Assembly: GCA_917880885.1 (NCBI GenBank)
Contig: OU862928.1
Span: 6,095,721 to 6,159,720, forward strand
Direction of reading: 5' to 3'
DNA length: 64,000 nt
Origin: Limnephilus marmoratus
Lineage: Eukaryota; Arthropoda; Insecta; Trichoptera; Limnephilidae
The stretch's first letter is position 1, and every line of letters starts with the position of its first letter. Position numbers and translations under genes: made by a program. Shown here one piece after another: positions 1 to 9,684 of this stretch. Under the pieces are notes generated by a model. That model was given only the letters and a program-made list of their open reading frames with translations. It ran no database searches and was not told where the DNA came from.

Positions 1-300
1 ACCCACCATCGTCTCTGTTTGCGGTGAAGCTGGTTAAGCATTTCTAAACTAAGTTCCCTGACACCCTCTCTCAACAACTGCTTAATTAGCTTTTTACGTG
101 AAACGACATATAGTGAATGACTAACTGGAGAGTGCGAGACGCGAGTAGCAGCAACAGTAGTGTGACCAGATTGCCCCCCGTTGCTAGCTGGTACCTGGTA
201 CTACTACCAGCCGCTGGTAAGCAGCAGCTGGCAACCAGCATAATGTGACCCGCGCTTAAAATAGCTAAAACTTTAAAAATAATTCGAATTTCCAAAAATT
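1..300. other. unassigned sequence
   Basis: No gene is seen. The part around 180-245 is rich in short inverted CAGCTGG/CCAGC and GGTACC motifs and could fold, but it matches no element I recognise. Confidence 0.4.
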
Positions 301-381
301 CCTTTAACGAGATATTGCAACACTCAGGGAATACAAGAAGGCGCTGCAAAAGAGCGAAATACCTTTGCACGATGATGCCGC

Positions 382-772
382 TTGAAGTCTCGAAAAACCT
401 TCTGGACGGAAGGAGAAAGACTCCTTCGAACACCTCTCACCCCAGAAGATAGGTGGAAGCTTGAGTGGCAATCAGCCAACGTCACAAACGCCCATCTCGT
501 TCAAGACCCCACTGAGAGACAGCCTGATTTCTCATTGCCTCGCAAACTCTGGACCGCCATCAATATGATAAGGTTCTCCCATAGCCGTTGTGCTCATATG
601 ATGAATAGATGGGGTCTTAAAGAGTCGGTTTTGTGAATGCGGTGCGGTGCAGACCACCGAACATGTGGTAAACGAATGCCCGCTCCATTCATTCCCGGGC
701 GGGATAGATGAGGTTCAAAGGGCAACGCCTGAGGCCCTAGACTGGCTCGCAGACCTAGATGCCCCCCTCTGA
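382..772 (+). pseudogene. 3' end of a non-LTR retrotransposon ORF2, one frameshift
   Basis: This is the C-terminal tail of a LINE polyprotein. The first frame (to 636) contains the block around INMIRFSHSRCAHMMNRWGL. After a one-base frameshift near 632 the reading continues as FCECGAVQTTEHVVNECPL and ends with ALDWLADLDAPL at a stop at 770-772. The Arg-Cys-rich block, the C-C-H-C spacing and the closing DWLADLD motif are typical of the tail that follows the reverse transcriptase in many arthropod LINEs. The RT and endonuclease are missing, so this is a 5'-truncated dead copy. A purine-rich tail follows to about 800. The recognition rests on motif memory; the clade is not assigned. Confidence 0.8.
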
Positions 773-969
773 CCCCCCACCATACGAAAGAAGAAGACGA
801 GATATTTTTGAGTTTCTAAACTATAGAAATATGAAAAAAAAATCTAAACTAGAATACCCCCTTATGGGCCCTTATACGACCGAAGAAAATTTAAAATTCA
901 AAAGATTGCAATACCAAATTTGGAGTAACAAAGACTAATATTGCGAAATACCCGCTTATAAAGTACAGA

Positions 970-1083
970 CACGTACTACAACAGATGGTCAAAGACGTGC
1001 GAGTGGATGAAATGAGTCGGGGACGTCTCAGGAGGATGCAACATGGTCAAATGAATCAAATATTTGAGATGGGTCATGTTTGA
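970..1083 (+). pseudogene. RTE-like LINE C-terminal fragment
   Basis: A short open stretch reads SRGRLRRM..GQMNQIFEMGHV and then stops. It matches the block SRGRPRK..RDQVNQIFETGHVKSQNN found at 55115-55210, so both belong to one RTE-like LINE family. The same block seeds the minisatellite at 16136-16712 and recurs at 63880-63925. Confidence 0.65.
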
Positions 1084-1163
1084 ATAGTGTACGTGTTAGC
1101 AGAAATGTGGGTAAATCAGAAATATTTGTAAGGATATTGGTGTATGGCGCTTTATCTTTTCTC

Positions 1164-1276
1164 TGACGGCCTCCGTGGTCGAGGGGTAAGGCATTCGACT
1201 AGCGATCTCTCAGTATCGCCTTGGTGTAAAAACAGCATTGAAACGTTCCTTGAAATGGCTTTAGCCGTGTTTGGTG
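1164..1276 (+). mobile_element. SINE A fragment with internal deletion
   Basis: The piece starts with a tRNA-like A-box region (CGTGGTCGAGGGGTAAGGC), jumps at about 1208 straight to the SINE body (CAGTATCGCCTTGGTGTAA) and runs to GCTTTAGCCGTGTTTGGTGAC. The B-box and AT-rich linker are deleted compared with the copy at 40272-40682. Confidence 0.75.
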
Positions 1277-1300
1277 ACTACATAATATGTAGTCACCAAA
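1270..1300. repeat. perfect 14-bp-arm palindrome at a SINE A break
   Basis: The arms TTTGGTGACTACAT and ATGTAGTCACCAAA are separated by three bases. The left arm begins in the SINE A motif TTTGGTGAC, so the palindrome may be an inverted SINE junction. Confidence 0.8.
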
Positions 1301-1310
1301 CAATATATTA

Positions 1311-1415
1311 GGGAGGAGGGGTTGATGGGGGGGAGTGGAATGGGGCGAGGGAAGGTGGAGGAGGCGGAGTGAGAATCCCCTAATACCATGCGATCGAAGC
1401 CGCGGGAAAAGCTAA
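1311..1415 (+). mobile_element. Helitron-like 3' end
   Basis: A G-rich purine tract is followed by GCGATCGAAGCCGCGGGAAAA and CTAA. This matches the 3' ends at 34998-35001 and, inverted, at 56683: a GC-rich motif just upstream of a CTRR terminus. The 5' part is missing. Confidence 0.6.
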
Positions 1416-1479
1416 ACAGTGAACTATTTCGCCACCCGGTTGGGCAGCGTTGTAAGGCGGTTCAGGATAGGGTCTATAG

Positions 1480-1791
1480 CAGTGGTTCTTAACCTGGGTT
1501 CGATCGAACACCAGGCGTTCGGTGAGTCAGTCTCGCGGGTTCGACGGAGGTCAAGAGCAAAAGCAGAAATATTGTAAATATTAATTTTTATGTTTTTGTG
1601 TGAAAATCGTGTTTTAATGGTTTTGTTCTTTCTTAACGGTTTGGTTTATTTTGTTTACCTATATATAAATATATAAGTAGTTATGTTTTGAAATTTAAAA
1701 ATTCGTATTTTATTTTCCAATTATGAAGGGTTCGGTGAATGCGCATATGAAACTGGTGGGGATCAGTACCTCCAACAAGGTTAAGAAAGTG
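1480..1791. mobile_element. hAT-like MITE with 8-bp TSD
   Basis: The 312-bp element starts CAGTGGTTCTTAACCT and ends AAGGTTAAGAAAGTG, imperfect inverted ends of the hAT type. It is flanked by identical 8-bp duplications GTCTATAG at 1472-1479 and 1792-1799. The interior has no transposase and is AT-rich. TIR start CAGTG plus an 8-bp duplication is the classical hAT signature. Confidence 0.85.
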
Positions 1792-1799
1792 GTCTATAG

Positions 1800-2744
1800 G
1801 TAAGGATTTGAATTTCCTAAAATTAAAAAGTACTTCACTTCTAGGGATTATCTGTTCAGTGTATTTTCATCATCTTGTTACTGCATCAACACCATATTTG
1901 AATGGCATCCTCTTATTCTTCTCCTTATTCCCCAGTGCAGGGGAGCCCAACATTTGGCTGTCGGGTGTTAAATTTTTCACAGTTTAATTCCGCCAACGCC
2001 AACACCAACAGGGTTAAATAACGCCCAAACGGCCACATTACCCGGCCAGGGGCTCTTAGTGGATTCACGCCTTCTACCTTGTAAGAGTGCCACAGAGGCG
2101 AACTCAGGCAAAAAAGCAAAATATTTTTTTTTATTATTGTTTAAAAGTTACATACAATGGGAATTTATACCCGCTAAGCTACTGCAAGTAGCTTGTCAGC
2201 AGAAGATTAGTTCCACAGATTAGTTAAAACAATACATGAAATAATCCTAAACGCGTCAGCATGGCAAGAACATACACATATAACAGCATATTAACCATAA
2301 ACATATTTATATATACAAACTAAACATTGTGATAATGTGATATGCAGTGTTGATAATAATACAGAGACCTATTTTACGATGAAAGAATGTAGATTAAGAT
2401 TTTTTTTTTTAAATATCATTAGACAGTTGAGTATATAATACACTAGTCATTAATAACATAATTAATGTAGTTATTTTTTTTCTCTTAATTTTTTCACAAA
2501 ATTTTATTTATTTTTAATTTTAATTTATTTACTTATATGTTTTAATTTATATATTTGTATAGAACACTTGAGTTCTTAACATTAAATCTTTATTATATAT
2601 TTTTGTATTTCAAATTTTTTTTTTTATTTCTACTTTTCTTTAAAATATGATCTTTTTTCACTTACTTTTAAATATTTAATAATTTTTATTTAGTATATTT
2701 AATCATCTGTTTTAATAAAATAGTATTTGTATTAGGTAAGTTTT
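1800..2744. other. unassigned AT-rich sequence
   Basis: No gene is seen. From about 2120 the sequence is very AT-rich with T-runs. Confidence 0.4.
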
Positions 2745-2905
2745 AAGATTTTCACGGCCAAAAGCATTTTCGTTATTTGTTTTTGGGGTGTTATGCCGTG
2801 TTGCGCTACCTCCTTCTTTAGCCAACGTTTCGGACGTCGTTGCAGTGTCCATCATCAGGGCAGATCCGGCAGATCCGGTAGATGTGTAATTTTTAGTCGT
2901 GAAGT
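2745..2905 (-). mobile_element. half of a Penelope-type foldback with a hammerhead-like core
   Basis: This segment repeats one arm of the foldback at 53490-53727, including TTTGGGGTGTTATGCCGTG and TTTAGCCAACGTTTCGGAC. On the minus strand 2858-2828 reads CTGATGA, a GGAC/GTCC stem, then GAAAC, the arrangement of hammerhead ribozyme core strands and stem II. Only one arm is present. Confidence 0.6.
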
Positions 2906-3225
2906 GTGTGCTTATTTACTTCGAAGCGATACCGTGTCGCCAGCACCACTAACTTTCACCAGTACAAAATACTCGTGACAAGCAGTGGCGTCATCGCCGC
3001 GGAACGGAATAGAAAGTTCATTAAAACGTGGTATTTATGCTAGTCAGGGACAAGTCTGTTTGCGAGATGCCGACCGAAGTGGCTCCATCTCTTAATGAAA
3101 TCTAAAATTAGAAATCACAATGTTAAGAATTTAAGAAAAAAAAAAATATTTTACAATGGTTAACTTTCACCAGTACAAAATAATCGTGAGCAGTGGCGTC
3201 ATCGCCGCGGAACGGAATAGAAAGT

Positions 3226-4853
3226 ATTATATATTGGTTTTTGGCAAGTTACAGGGAGAAATTAACCCCTTTGTCTTGCAAACTGTAGTAATGTCACCTG
3301 ATGGATTTTTTTTTTTTGCCCGATGTTCGGGCTACCTTGGGCAAGATGAAGGACATTAATAATTTTTTTTGATGGTTTGTTTATCTGTGAGTGGTATACA
3401 TTTTGTATAGATAAACACACACATACAGACATTTTTACATACACCCATGCATGTATGTATTCATATGCAACAAATATGTATACCATAATAAATATATATA
3501 ATTATTTATTTATCTTTTATATAAGAGAACAAAGGTAAATTTTATTATAGCCCGCGCATCAAGGTGGATGAAGGATGGAAATGGGCAGGCGGTGGAGGAG
3601 ATTGTCATCGGGACTTGATTGCCCGAGACATGAGATGCTTGGGTTTGAATTTGAAGCAAGTTTGGAGAAAAATGTTTTGGCTAGATCTATTATGTGTTTT
3701 TTAAGTGGAGGAATTTTCGTGCCTGAATTAATAATGCTATTTCGGACGAACCAAGGGCTTTTGGTGAATCTTCTAAGCAAGACATTTTGGAAGGTTTCTA
3801 GACTCTTAGTATTGCTTGTGGCCCAAATTGGGGCGGCGTAAGTCATGATGGGTCGCAATTTTGATTTGTAAATAAGAATTTTGTTCTGTAGTGACGTTTG
3901 ACTATTATAATTTAAAAGCGGGTAAAGGGATGCGGCAGCGTTTTTGGATTTTTTAATTGTATGTTTGATGTGTGTGTGCCATGTGAGTTTTTTATCGAGT
4001 GTGACTCCAAGGTATTTAACGTTGTTTTGCCAGGGTATTGCTTGGCCGTACATGGAAACGTGACCTTTAGGAGTGCTGCGAACCTTTCTTCGCGAGAAGA
4101 AAATAGCAGCGCTCTTGGAAGGGTTCACGTCTATACGCCATTTGTTATAAAAGTCTTGGAGTATGTTTATGTTGTGTTGTAAGCGAAGTGTGATCATCCT
4201 GGGAGAACTGTATCGAACCATAATGGCGGTGTCGTCAGCGTACAAGGCTTTATACGAATGTTGGTTCTCCGTGAGTGGTATATCGTGTATGTAGATATTG
4301 AAGAGGGTGGGGGAAAGCAGGGACCCTTGCGGGACGCCTGCTGTCATGAATCTGGGAGTTGAGAGTGCATCTCGGATCTTTACTTGAAAAGTCCGGTGCC
4401 GAAGAAATGATTTTAAGATACCGAGGAGTTGGGGATCGATGTCAATGTTGTGCAATTTGAGAAGCAGTCCGTTCGACCACACTTTGTCGAAGGCTTTGGC
4501 TATGTCCAGGAAAATGGCGCCAGTGGACCGTTGGGAGTTGAAGCCGCCTAGAATCAGTTCGGAAACTCTGAGTAGTTGATGAAGGGTTGAGTGTTGAGAT
4601 CTGAAGCCATGTTGTTCATCAGGGAGGGTTTTCACCTCGTGAATGTGCTTTAAGAGCCGAGTAAGGAGAATTTGTTCGAATATTTTACCAACATTTGAGA
4701 GAAGACTGATGGGACGATGGTTCTCACAGAATTTCGGGTCCTTCCCAGGTTTTGGGATGAGAATGACGTGCGCGTGTTTCCAACTTTTGGGAAAATAACG
4801 CAGTCTGAGTGCGGAATTTATGAGGCTCACAATGGCGAGAATGCTTTTAGGGG
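3226..4853 (-). mobile_element. 5'-truncated jockey-type LINE with 17-bp TSD
   Basis: The insertion is bounded by GGAACGGAATAGAAAGT at 3209-3225 and again at 4854-4870. The uninterrupted sister unit at 2949-3160 shows this 17-mer only once, so it is a true target-site duplication. The 5' end (at 4853) is in the middle of the reverse transcriptase frame, the usual result of incomplete target-primed reverse transcription. The 3' untranslated part lies at 3226-3558. Confidence 0.9.
3559..4853 (-). pseudogene. reverse transcriptase of truncated jockey-type LINE
   Basis: The frame is open from the truncation point at 4853 to a stop at 3559, about 430 codons, without a natural start. Recognisable RT blocks in order are IPKPGKDP..NHRPISLLSNVGKIFE, the motif-A aspartate in FLDIAKAFDKVW, AGVPQGSLLSPTLFNIYIHD, the catalytic ALYADDTAIM, and NVKYLGVTLDKKLTW, then the C-terminal PIMTYAAPIWA region. 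The endonuclease and N-terminal RT are missing. The frame has no internal stop or frameshift, so the insertion is fairly young. The block order fits jockey-type LINEs; the clade is an inference. Confidence 0.88.
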
Positions 4854-5004
4854 GGAACGGAATAGAAAGTTCATTAAAACGTGGTATTTATGTTAGTCAG
4901 GGGCAAGTCCATTTGCGAGATGCCTACCGAAGTGGCTCCATCTCTTAATGAAATCTAAAATTAGAAATCACAATGGTAAGGATTTAAAAAATAGAATTAC
5001 AATG

Positions 5005-5218
5005 GTTAAAGCGAATTTAGTCAATATAAATCAAAAATGGTTTACCACGAGCTGGCATTACTGTATACTTAGAAATGGTTTTTTTGCTCTATTAATATTA
5101 AATGAATTTTACTAGAATTAGAATTACACTGGTTAAAGCGAATTTAGTCAATATAAAGTTATAACACAAAATGGTTTACCACAAACTGGCCTTACTGTAT
5201 ACTTAGACATGTTTTTTT
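5005..5218. repeat. second tandem duplication (~127-bp unit)
   Basis: GTTAAAGCGAATTTAGTCAA at about 5005 recurs at 5132, followed in both by ATGGTTTACCAC..CTGGC and ACTGTATACTTAGA. The units differ mainly by an indel. Confidence 0.75.
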
Positions 5219-5505
5219 GCGTTTAGCTTTGGTGTAGCCGTCAATCACCGGATACCAAGAGCTATTGAGCTTAGCTCCGTCGTCTCTATTAATATTAAAA
5301 GGATTTTTGTAGATTTCAATTGCCTCCGTAATTAGGCGTGCTCTATAAGTTTTGGGTCTTCCCAAGACTTCAGGAACAAACCCAAAATAATAAGTGCTCA
5401 GCGATTGCCGATTTATAAGGGTGGCCGAGTTTGCAAGCACGAAAGTGTTCTGCTATCATTTTGGAGATCGTCCGCTCTGTTTGGCATACATAAACCCAAT
5501 TTTAG
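5192..5505 (-). pseudogene. Penelope-like element: GIY-YIG endonuclease C-terminus
   Basis: Read from 5500 downward, one frame gives WVYVCQTERTISKMIAEH and then ACKLGHPYKSAIAEH. After a frameshift near 5400 the next frame gives LSTYYFGFVPEVLGR, YRARLITEAIEIYKN and FNINRDDGAKLNSSWYPVI. This order (Y-x-C-x-T..RTI..R..EH, the K-S-A-x-A-E-H block, then RLI.EAIEI..NP.N.NRD.G..L...W.P) is the GIY-YIG tail that closes Penelope-like retroelement polyproteins. The RT is absent. SINE B abuts the 5' side at about 5516. A Penelope-type foldback half lies 2.3 kb away at 2745-2905. Confidence 0.75.
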
Positions 5506-5784
5506 TAACCCATCGCCTTGATGGGTCGAAAGAGTCAGGCTGGAGAGGTTAAAAGATCTTTCTAAGCTATTCTTTTCCGATCCGGTCCGCCACGCAGTAG
5601 GTAAGTAAAAGCACCTGATTCCAAGACCTAAAAAAAACCCTACCCCATGAACCCGGTCACCCCATGCTAAGTCACCAAACGTAGAGGACCAATTGGGGTG
5701 ACCTATGGCAGAGATGTTGGCAGTGGCGTAGCTAGCATGGGTGGCCCCCGGGGTGAATAATGTGGTGTCCCCCCCCCCCCCCCC

Positions 5785-6679
5785 TCCCATTAAAGTTGAC
5801 AAAAGTAAATTTCGACTTCTTAAAACTATGTGCTATTGCAGATCCCGCCATTAACGTGGGTAATGAATTTATTTGTACAAACTGCGGAACCCAGCGACTA
5901 ATACAAGCGGACGGAGGAACAACGGCGAACACGAAATCCGGAGGCAGCGGGTCACAAGGCCCGAACCCAGAAAATCTCCCAGAAATGAAACAAATTCTCA
6001 ACGAAATAAATAATAAAATTAGCATAATGTACGTCATGAAAAAAGATATGGAGACTCTTACACAGTCAACTGAGTTTCTATCCAACAAATATGACGAACT
6101 GATATCGCTACATTTAGAATTGGGAAAAAAACTAAAAGATAACGAAAATAAACTCAATGAAGTTATAAACAAAAACACATATCTTGAAAAATGTAATAGA
6201 GCGCTGGAACACAGGATTCAAGAAATTGAACAAATAGAAAAAAACTGTAATATTGAGCTGTTTGGTCTAGAAATGAAAAAAGAAGAAAATATTGGAATAA
6301 CCATAAAGACAATTGCAGAAAAACTAAACACAAATTGCGAAAATATTGAGAAGGTTTGGAGACTTCCTAATAGAAAGGACTCCAAACCGGCTAACGTAAT
6401 CGTGAAGTTTACACGTCAAACTTATCGAGACGAGTGGTTACAAAAAAAAAAACCATACTAACCAACAACGACATATACAAGAATGGAAACAACGACCGAA
6501 TTTATATCAATGAAAATCTCACCAAAGAAAAAAAAGATCTCCTATACATTACAAAACAAAAAATGAAAACAAAATTTAAATACATTTGGGTACAAAATGC
6601 CAAAATATTAATAAGAAGTGAAGGTGATGGAAAAATTATCCATATAAAAAGTGAGAGTGATATTAACAAATACATTTAG
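5785..6679 (+). pseudogene. LINE ORF1 (coiled coil plus RNA-binding-like C-terminus), frameshifted
   Basis: The first frame (to 6461) contains FICTNCGTQ, a C-x2-C motif, a Gly/Ser-rich linker, then a charged heptad-like region from about MKQILNEINNKISIMYV to ALEHRIQEIEQIEKN, which looks like a coiled coil. Next comes NCNIELFGL..KENIGITIKTIAEKL and KVWRLPNRK..NVIVKFT. At an 11-A run (6442-6452) the frame shifts by one and continues as TILTNND..IYINENLTKEKKDLLY to the stop at 6679. This is the usual layout of LINE ORF1 proteins that bind the element RNA as trimers. The N-terminus is uncertain because the left boundary may be truncated. Confidence 0.7.
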
Positions 6680-6741
6680 AAAAATAAATAAAATAAAAAT
6701 TCCTTTTGAACAGTTATTTTATCAGTTATTAAATCAACGTC

Positions 6742-9684
6742 ATGGAAGATTCGACACCATTTCAAACTCACAAATTTATCAAATGCTATAACTTGGATAA
6801 CTGGATAAACGACAAAAACATCAAAATGAGGTTTGTGGCTATTCATCTAAATATAAGATCATTGAAAAAGAATTTTAATTCATTTATTGCACAAATAAAT
6901 GACGTTCTGCAGTATATAGATGTAATTTTTCTAACGGAAATAAATATTAGAAACGAAATGATACCTATGTTCAATATACCAAACTTCACATCGATTGCAA
7001 ATACTCGAGAGAATAGAAGAGGAGGGGGATTAATCATGTACTTAAAAAACCATCATACTTTTAAGAAAACAAACATTTCTTTTAAAAGCTGCGAGACAAT
7101 ATCTGGAGAAATCACCACCGTTTATCAAGATATCATAAATATACTTGCGGTATATCGTCCGCCGAACAGCAACAAGAATATATATTTGAAGGAACTAAAA
7201 CAAATATTACAATTGACTTCAACTGATTCAAACTACTTGTATTGTGGTGATATTAACTTGAATTTGTTGGATACAAAAAATAGTGTAATTACAGAATATC
7301 AAAATCTACTCAGTGAAAATGGTTTACAAAATGTAATATTAGATGTGACCCGGGATGAAATTTTAAACGGAAAAAATGTTTATTCATGTATTGACCATAT
7401 TGCAATTCGTAACCGTAATAACACTGTATTTTCATGTATTGTGACTAACAAAATATCTGACCATTATATAACAGGAGTTGCCATAGGGAAAGAGGTACTT
7501 ACAAAGGATTTAAATAAAAAAAGTGAAATTATTGATAATAAATTGGTATATTCTAAATTAAAACTAGTAAATTGGGGAAAATTATTACAAACTGAATGTC
7601 CTTCAGAACTGTACTATAATTTAAAAAATATTTTCGATAATATCTATTCGTCCTCGAAGAAAGAAAAATTATTTGAAAGTAATCTTAGGCACAGCAATCC
7701 ATGGGTTACAGAAGAAATTAAAAACATGATTAAAAAAAGAGATTATCTTTACCGAAAATGCAAGAATAGCCCAAATAACCCGGTATTTCGTTTAGAATAT
7801 ACGCGATATAGAAACAAAACAAACAAACATATTAATATTACCAAAAACACATTCCATAAAAACTTAATAAATAGCTTAAATGGCAACCCGAGGAAACTCT
7901 GGGACGAAATAAATAATCTAATAGGAAAACCTAAACAAAATCTAGATAAAATAATCCTTCAACATATTATGGGAAGTCAAGGAGACACAAAATTTTTATG
8001 CGATAAATTTGCTACAACATTCGTAAATGAAATAAAAGACATAAGACATAATTGTACTAAAAAATTCCTAGATCGTAACACGTATACAACTCCTGCTATT
8101 ATGTCAATGAGATTTAGACCTGTATCACAAAAAGATGTTAAAAAAATAATTAATGATATGGATGTTAAAAAATCAGAAGGCAATGACCAAATAAGAATTA
8201 AAGACCTAAAGTTAATTGCTGATAATATAATCCCAGTACTGACTAAATTAATTAACCTTTGTGTAAGTAAAAGTATCATGCCTGACGAACTTAAAACATC
8301 CATCATCAGACCTATATATAAATCAGGAAACCACAAAGATTTCACAAACTATCGACCAATAGCGATTCTCTCGTGTATTGATAAAATTATTGAAAGAGCT
8401 ATCTTTAACCAAATACAGAATTTTATAGAAAAAAATAGAATCATTAATCCCATACAGTACGGATTTCAAAAAGAAAAAAGTACTACACAATTACTTTCTA
8501 AATTCACTGATTATATAAATTGTCAATTAAATGAAAAATATTATATTGGTATAATTTTTATAGATTTTAAAAAGGCCTTTGACACTTTGGACCATGAAAC
8601 ACTATTAAGGGCAATGGAGGAATGTGGTATTAGAGGTCCTTTAAAAAAATTGTTTAAAAATTATCTGTTTAATAGAAAAATTAAAGTTAAAATTGACGGA
8701 ATTTTAAGTGATGAAATGTTGGCAAGCACTGGAGTAGCTACGGGCTCGATATCGGGACCTACGTGTTATATAATGCAAGTAAACATTTTACCAAACGTAA
8801 TAAAACGTTGTAAATGCTACATGTTTGCAGACGATACTTGCATTATATGCGCTGACAAAAATCCACAAAAAATTGAGGAAATTTTACAAGAAGACCTAAA
8901 CAACATAATTAAATGGTCACACGATAATGGCATTATAATAAACGCAAAAAAAACCAAATATATGCTTATTCACTCACCATATACAAATTGTCAGGATAAG
9001 GAATTGCATATAAAAAGTCATTCATATGATTGTTTACACACAAAAAACCAATCCCTGCAGTGTAATTGCCCAAATATTGAAAAAGTGTACCAATATACAT
9101 ACCTTGGTCTTACAATAGATGTCAATTTTAACTGGTCAAATCATATTGAAAATGTATGTAATAGATTAAGATCCATATTAGGGAAATTTTATCACCTAAA
9201 AAACTTTGTTGATAAAAATATATTATACTGTATATACAACGCATTAGCAGAATCAATTATAGGATACGGAATAAATAGTTACGGATTAACGTACAAAACG
9301 TACTTAAATAAAATAGAACAATTACAAATCCGTTTCCTAAAATTGATATCAGGCAAAAAAAAAGTTCAATTATGTGAAGGCGATTATAAAAAAATTTTCT
9401 CCTTGTGTAATGTCCTCTCTATACACAGTAAGGTAGATTATCAATTAACGCTAGATGAATTCTGGAATACAGAATTCAAAAAACCTGTAAACCACAACTA
9501 CCCTACTAGGCATAGAGAAGCACAAATGCTTATTATTAATAAATCTCAAAATGTATACGGTGATAGAACAAAGAGGCATAGAATTCCGAAAATATTTAAC
9601 GCATTACCTGAAAATATTAAAAATGAGACATCTTATTCAAATGTAAAAAAAAATGTTAAATCATTCTATCTCCGTAGAACATGA
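6742..9684 (+). CDS. LINE ORF2: AP endonuclease and reverse transcriptase, intact, 980 aa
   Basis: The protein nicks target DNA and copies its own RNA at the nick. The N-terminal APE-type endonuclease (about 30-245) shows HLNIRSL, E66 in FLTEI, the AVYRPP block, D170 and N172 in GDINLN, and D240-H241 in KISDHY. The RT (about 480-780) shows FTNYRPIAILSCIDKIIE, D608 in FIDFKKAFD, D697-D698 in MFADDTC and YTYLGLTIDVNFNW. A C-terminal region with CNCPNIEK and NYPTRHRE follows. Motif B', usually PQGS, is here G664-V-A-T-G-S-I-S-G-P673. The start ATG at 6742 follows 62 bp after the ORF1 stop. There is no stop or frameshift over 980 codons, so the copy is probably young. Clade placement (CR1/jockey superfamily) is inferred from motif style. 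Confidence 0.92.
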   Translation: MEDSTPFQTHKFIKCYNLDNWINDKNIKMRFVAIHLNIRSLKKNFNSFIAQINDVLQYIDVIFLTEINIRNEMIPMFNIPNFTSIANTRENRRGGGLIMYLKNHHTFKKTNISFKSCETISGEITTVYQDIINILAVYRPPNSNKNIYLKELKQILQLTSTDSNYLYCGDINLNLLDTKNSVITEYQNLLSENGLQNVILDVTRDEILNGKNVYSCIDHIAIRNRNNTVFSCIVTNKISDHYITGVAIGKEVLTKDLNKKSEIIDNKLVYSKLKLVNWGKLLQTECPSELYYNLKNIFDNIYSSSKKEKLFESNLRHSNPWVTEEIKNMIKKRDYLYRKCKNSPNNPVFRLEYTRYRNKTNKHINITKNTFHKNLINSLNGNPRKLWDEINNLIGKPKQNLDKIILQHIMGSQGDTKFLCDKFATTFVNEIKDIRHNCTKKFLDRNTYTTPAIMSMRFRPVSQKDVKKIINDMDVKKSEGNDQIRIKDLKLIADNIIPVLTKLINLCVSKSIMPDELKTSIIRPIYKSGNHKDFTNYRPIAILSCIDKIIERAIFNQIQNFIEKNRIINPIQYGFQKEKSTTQLLSKFTDYINCQLNEKYYIGIIFIDFKKAFDTLDHETLLRAMEECGIRGPLKKLFKNYLFNRKIKVKIDGILSDEMLASTGVATGSISGPTCYIMQVNILPNVIKRCKCYMFADDTCIICADKNPQKIEEILQEDLNNIIKWSHDNGIIINAKKTKYMLIHSPYTNCQDKELHIKSHSYDCLHTKNQSLQCNCPNIEKVYQYTYLGLTIDVNFNWSNHIENVCNRLRSILGKFYHLKNFVDKNILYCIYNALAESIIGYGINSYGLTYKTYLNKIEQLQIRFLKLISGKKKVQLCEGDYKKIFSLCNVLSIHSKVDYQLTLDEFWNTEFKKPVNHNYPTRHREAQMLIINKSQNVYGDRTKRHRIPKIFNALPENIKNETSYSNVKKNVKSFYLRRT

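Larger units (their letters stand above)
2949..5007. repeat. tandemly duplicated ~210-bp unit, second copy split by a LINE
   Basis: Unit 1 (2949-3160) starts TAACTTTCACCAGTACAAAAT and includes CAGTGGCGTCATCGCCGCGG. Unit 2 is the same sequence but broken into 3161-3225 and 4871-5007 by the insertion at 3226-4853. The units differ by a few substitutions and small indels. Confidence 0.85.
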
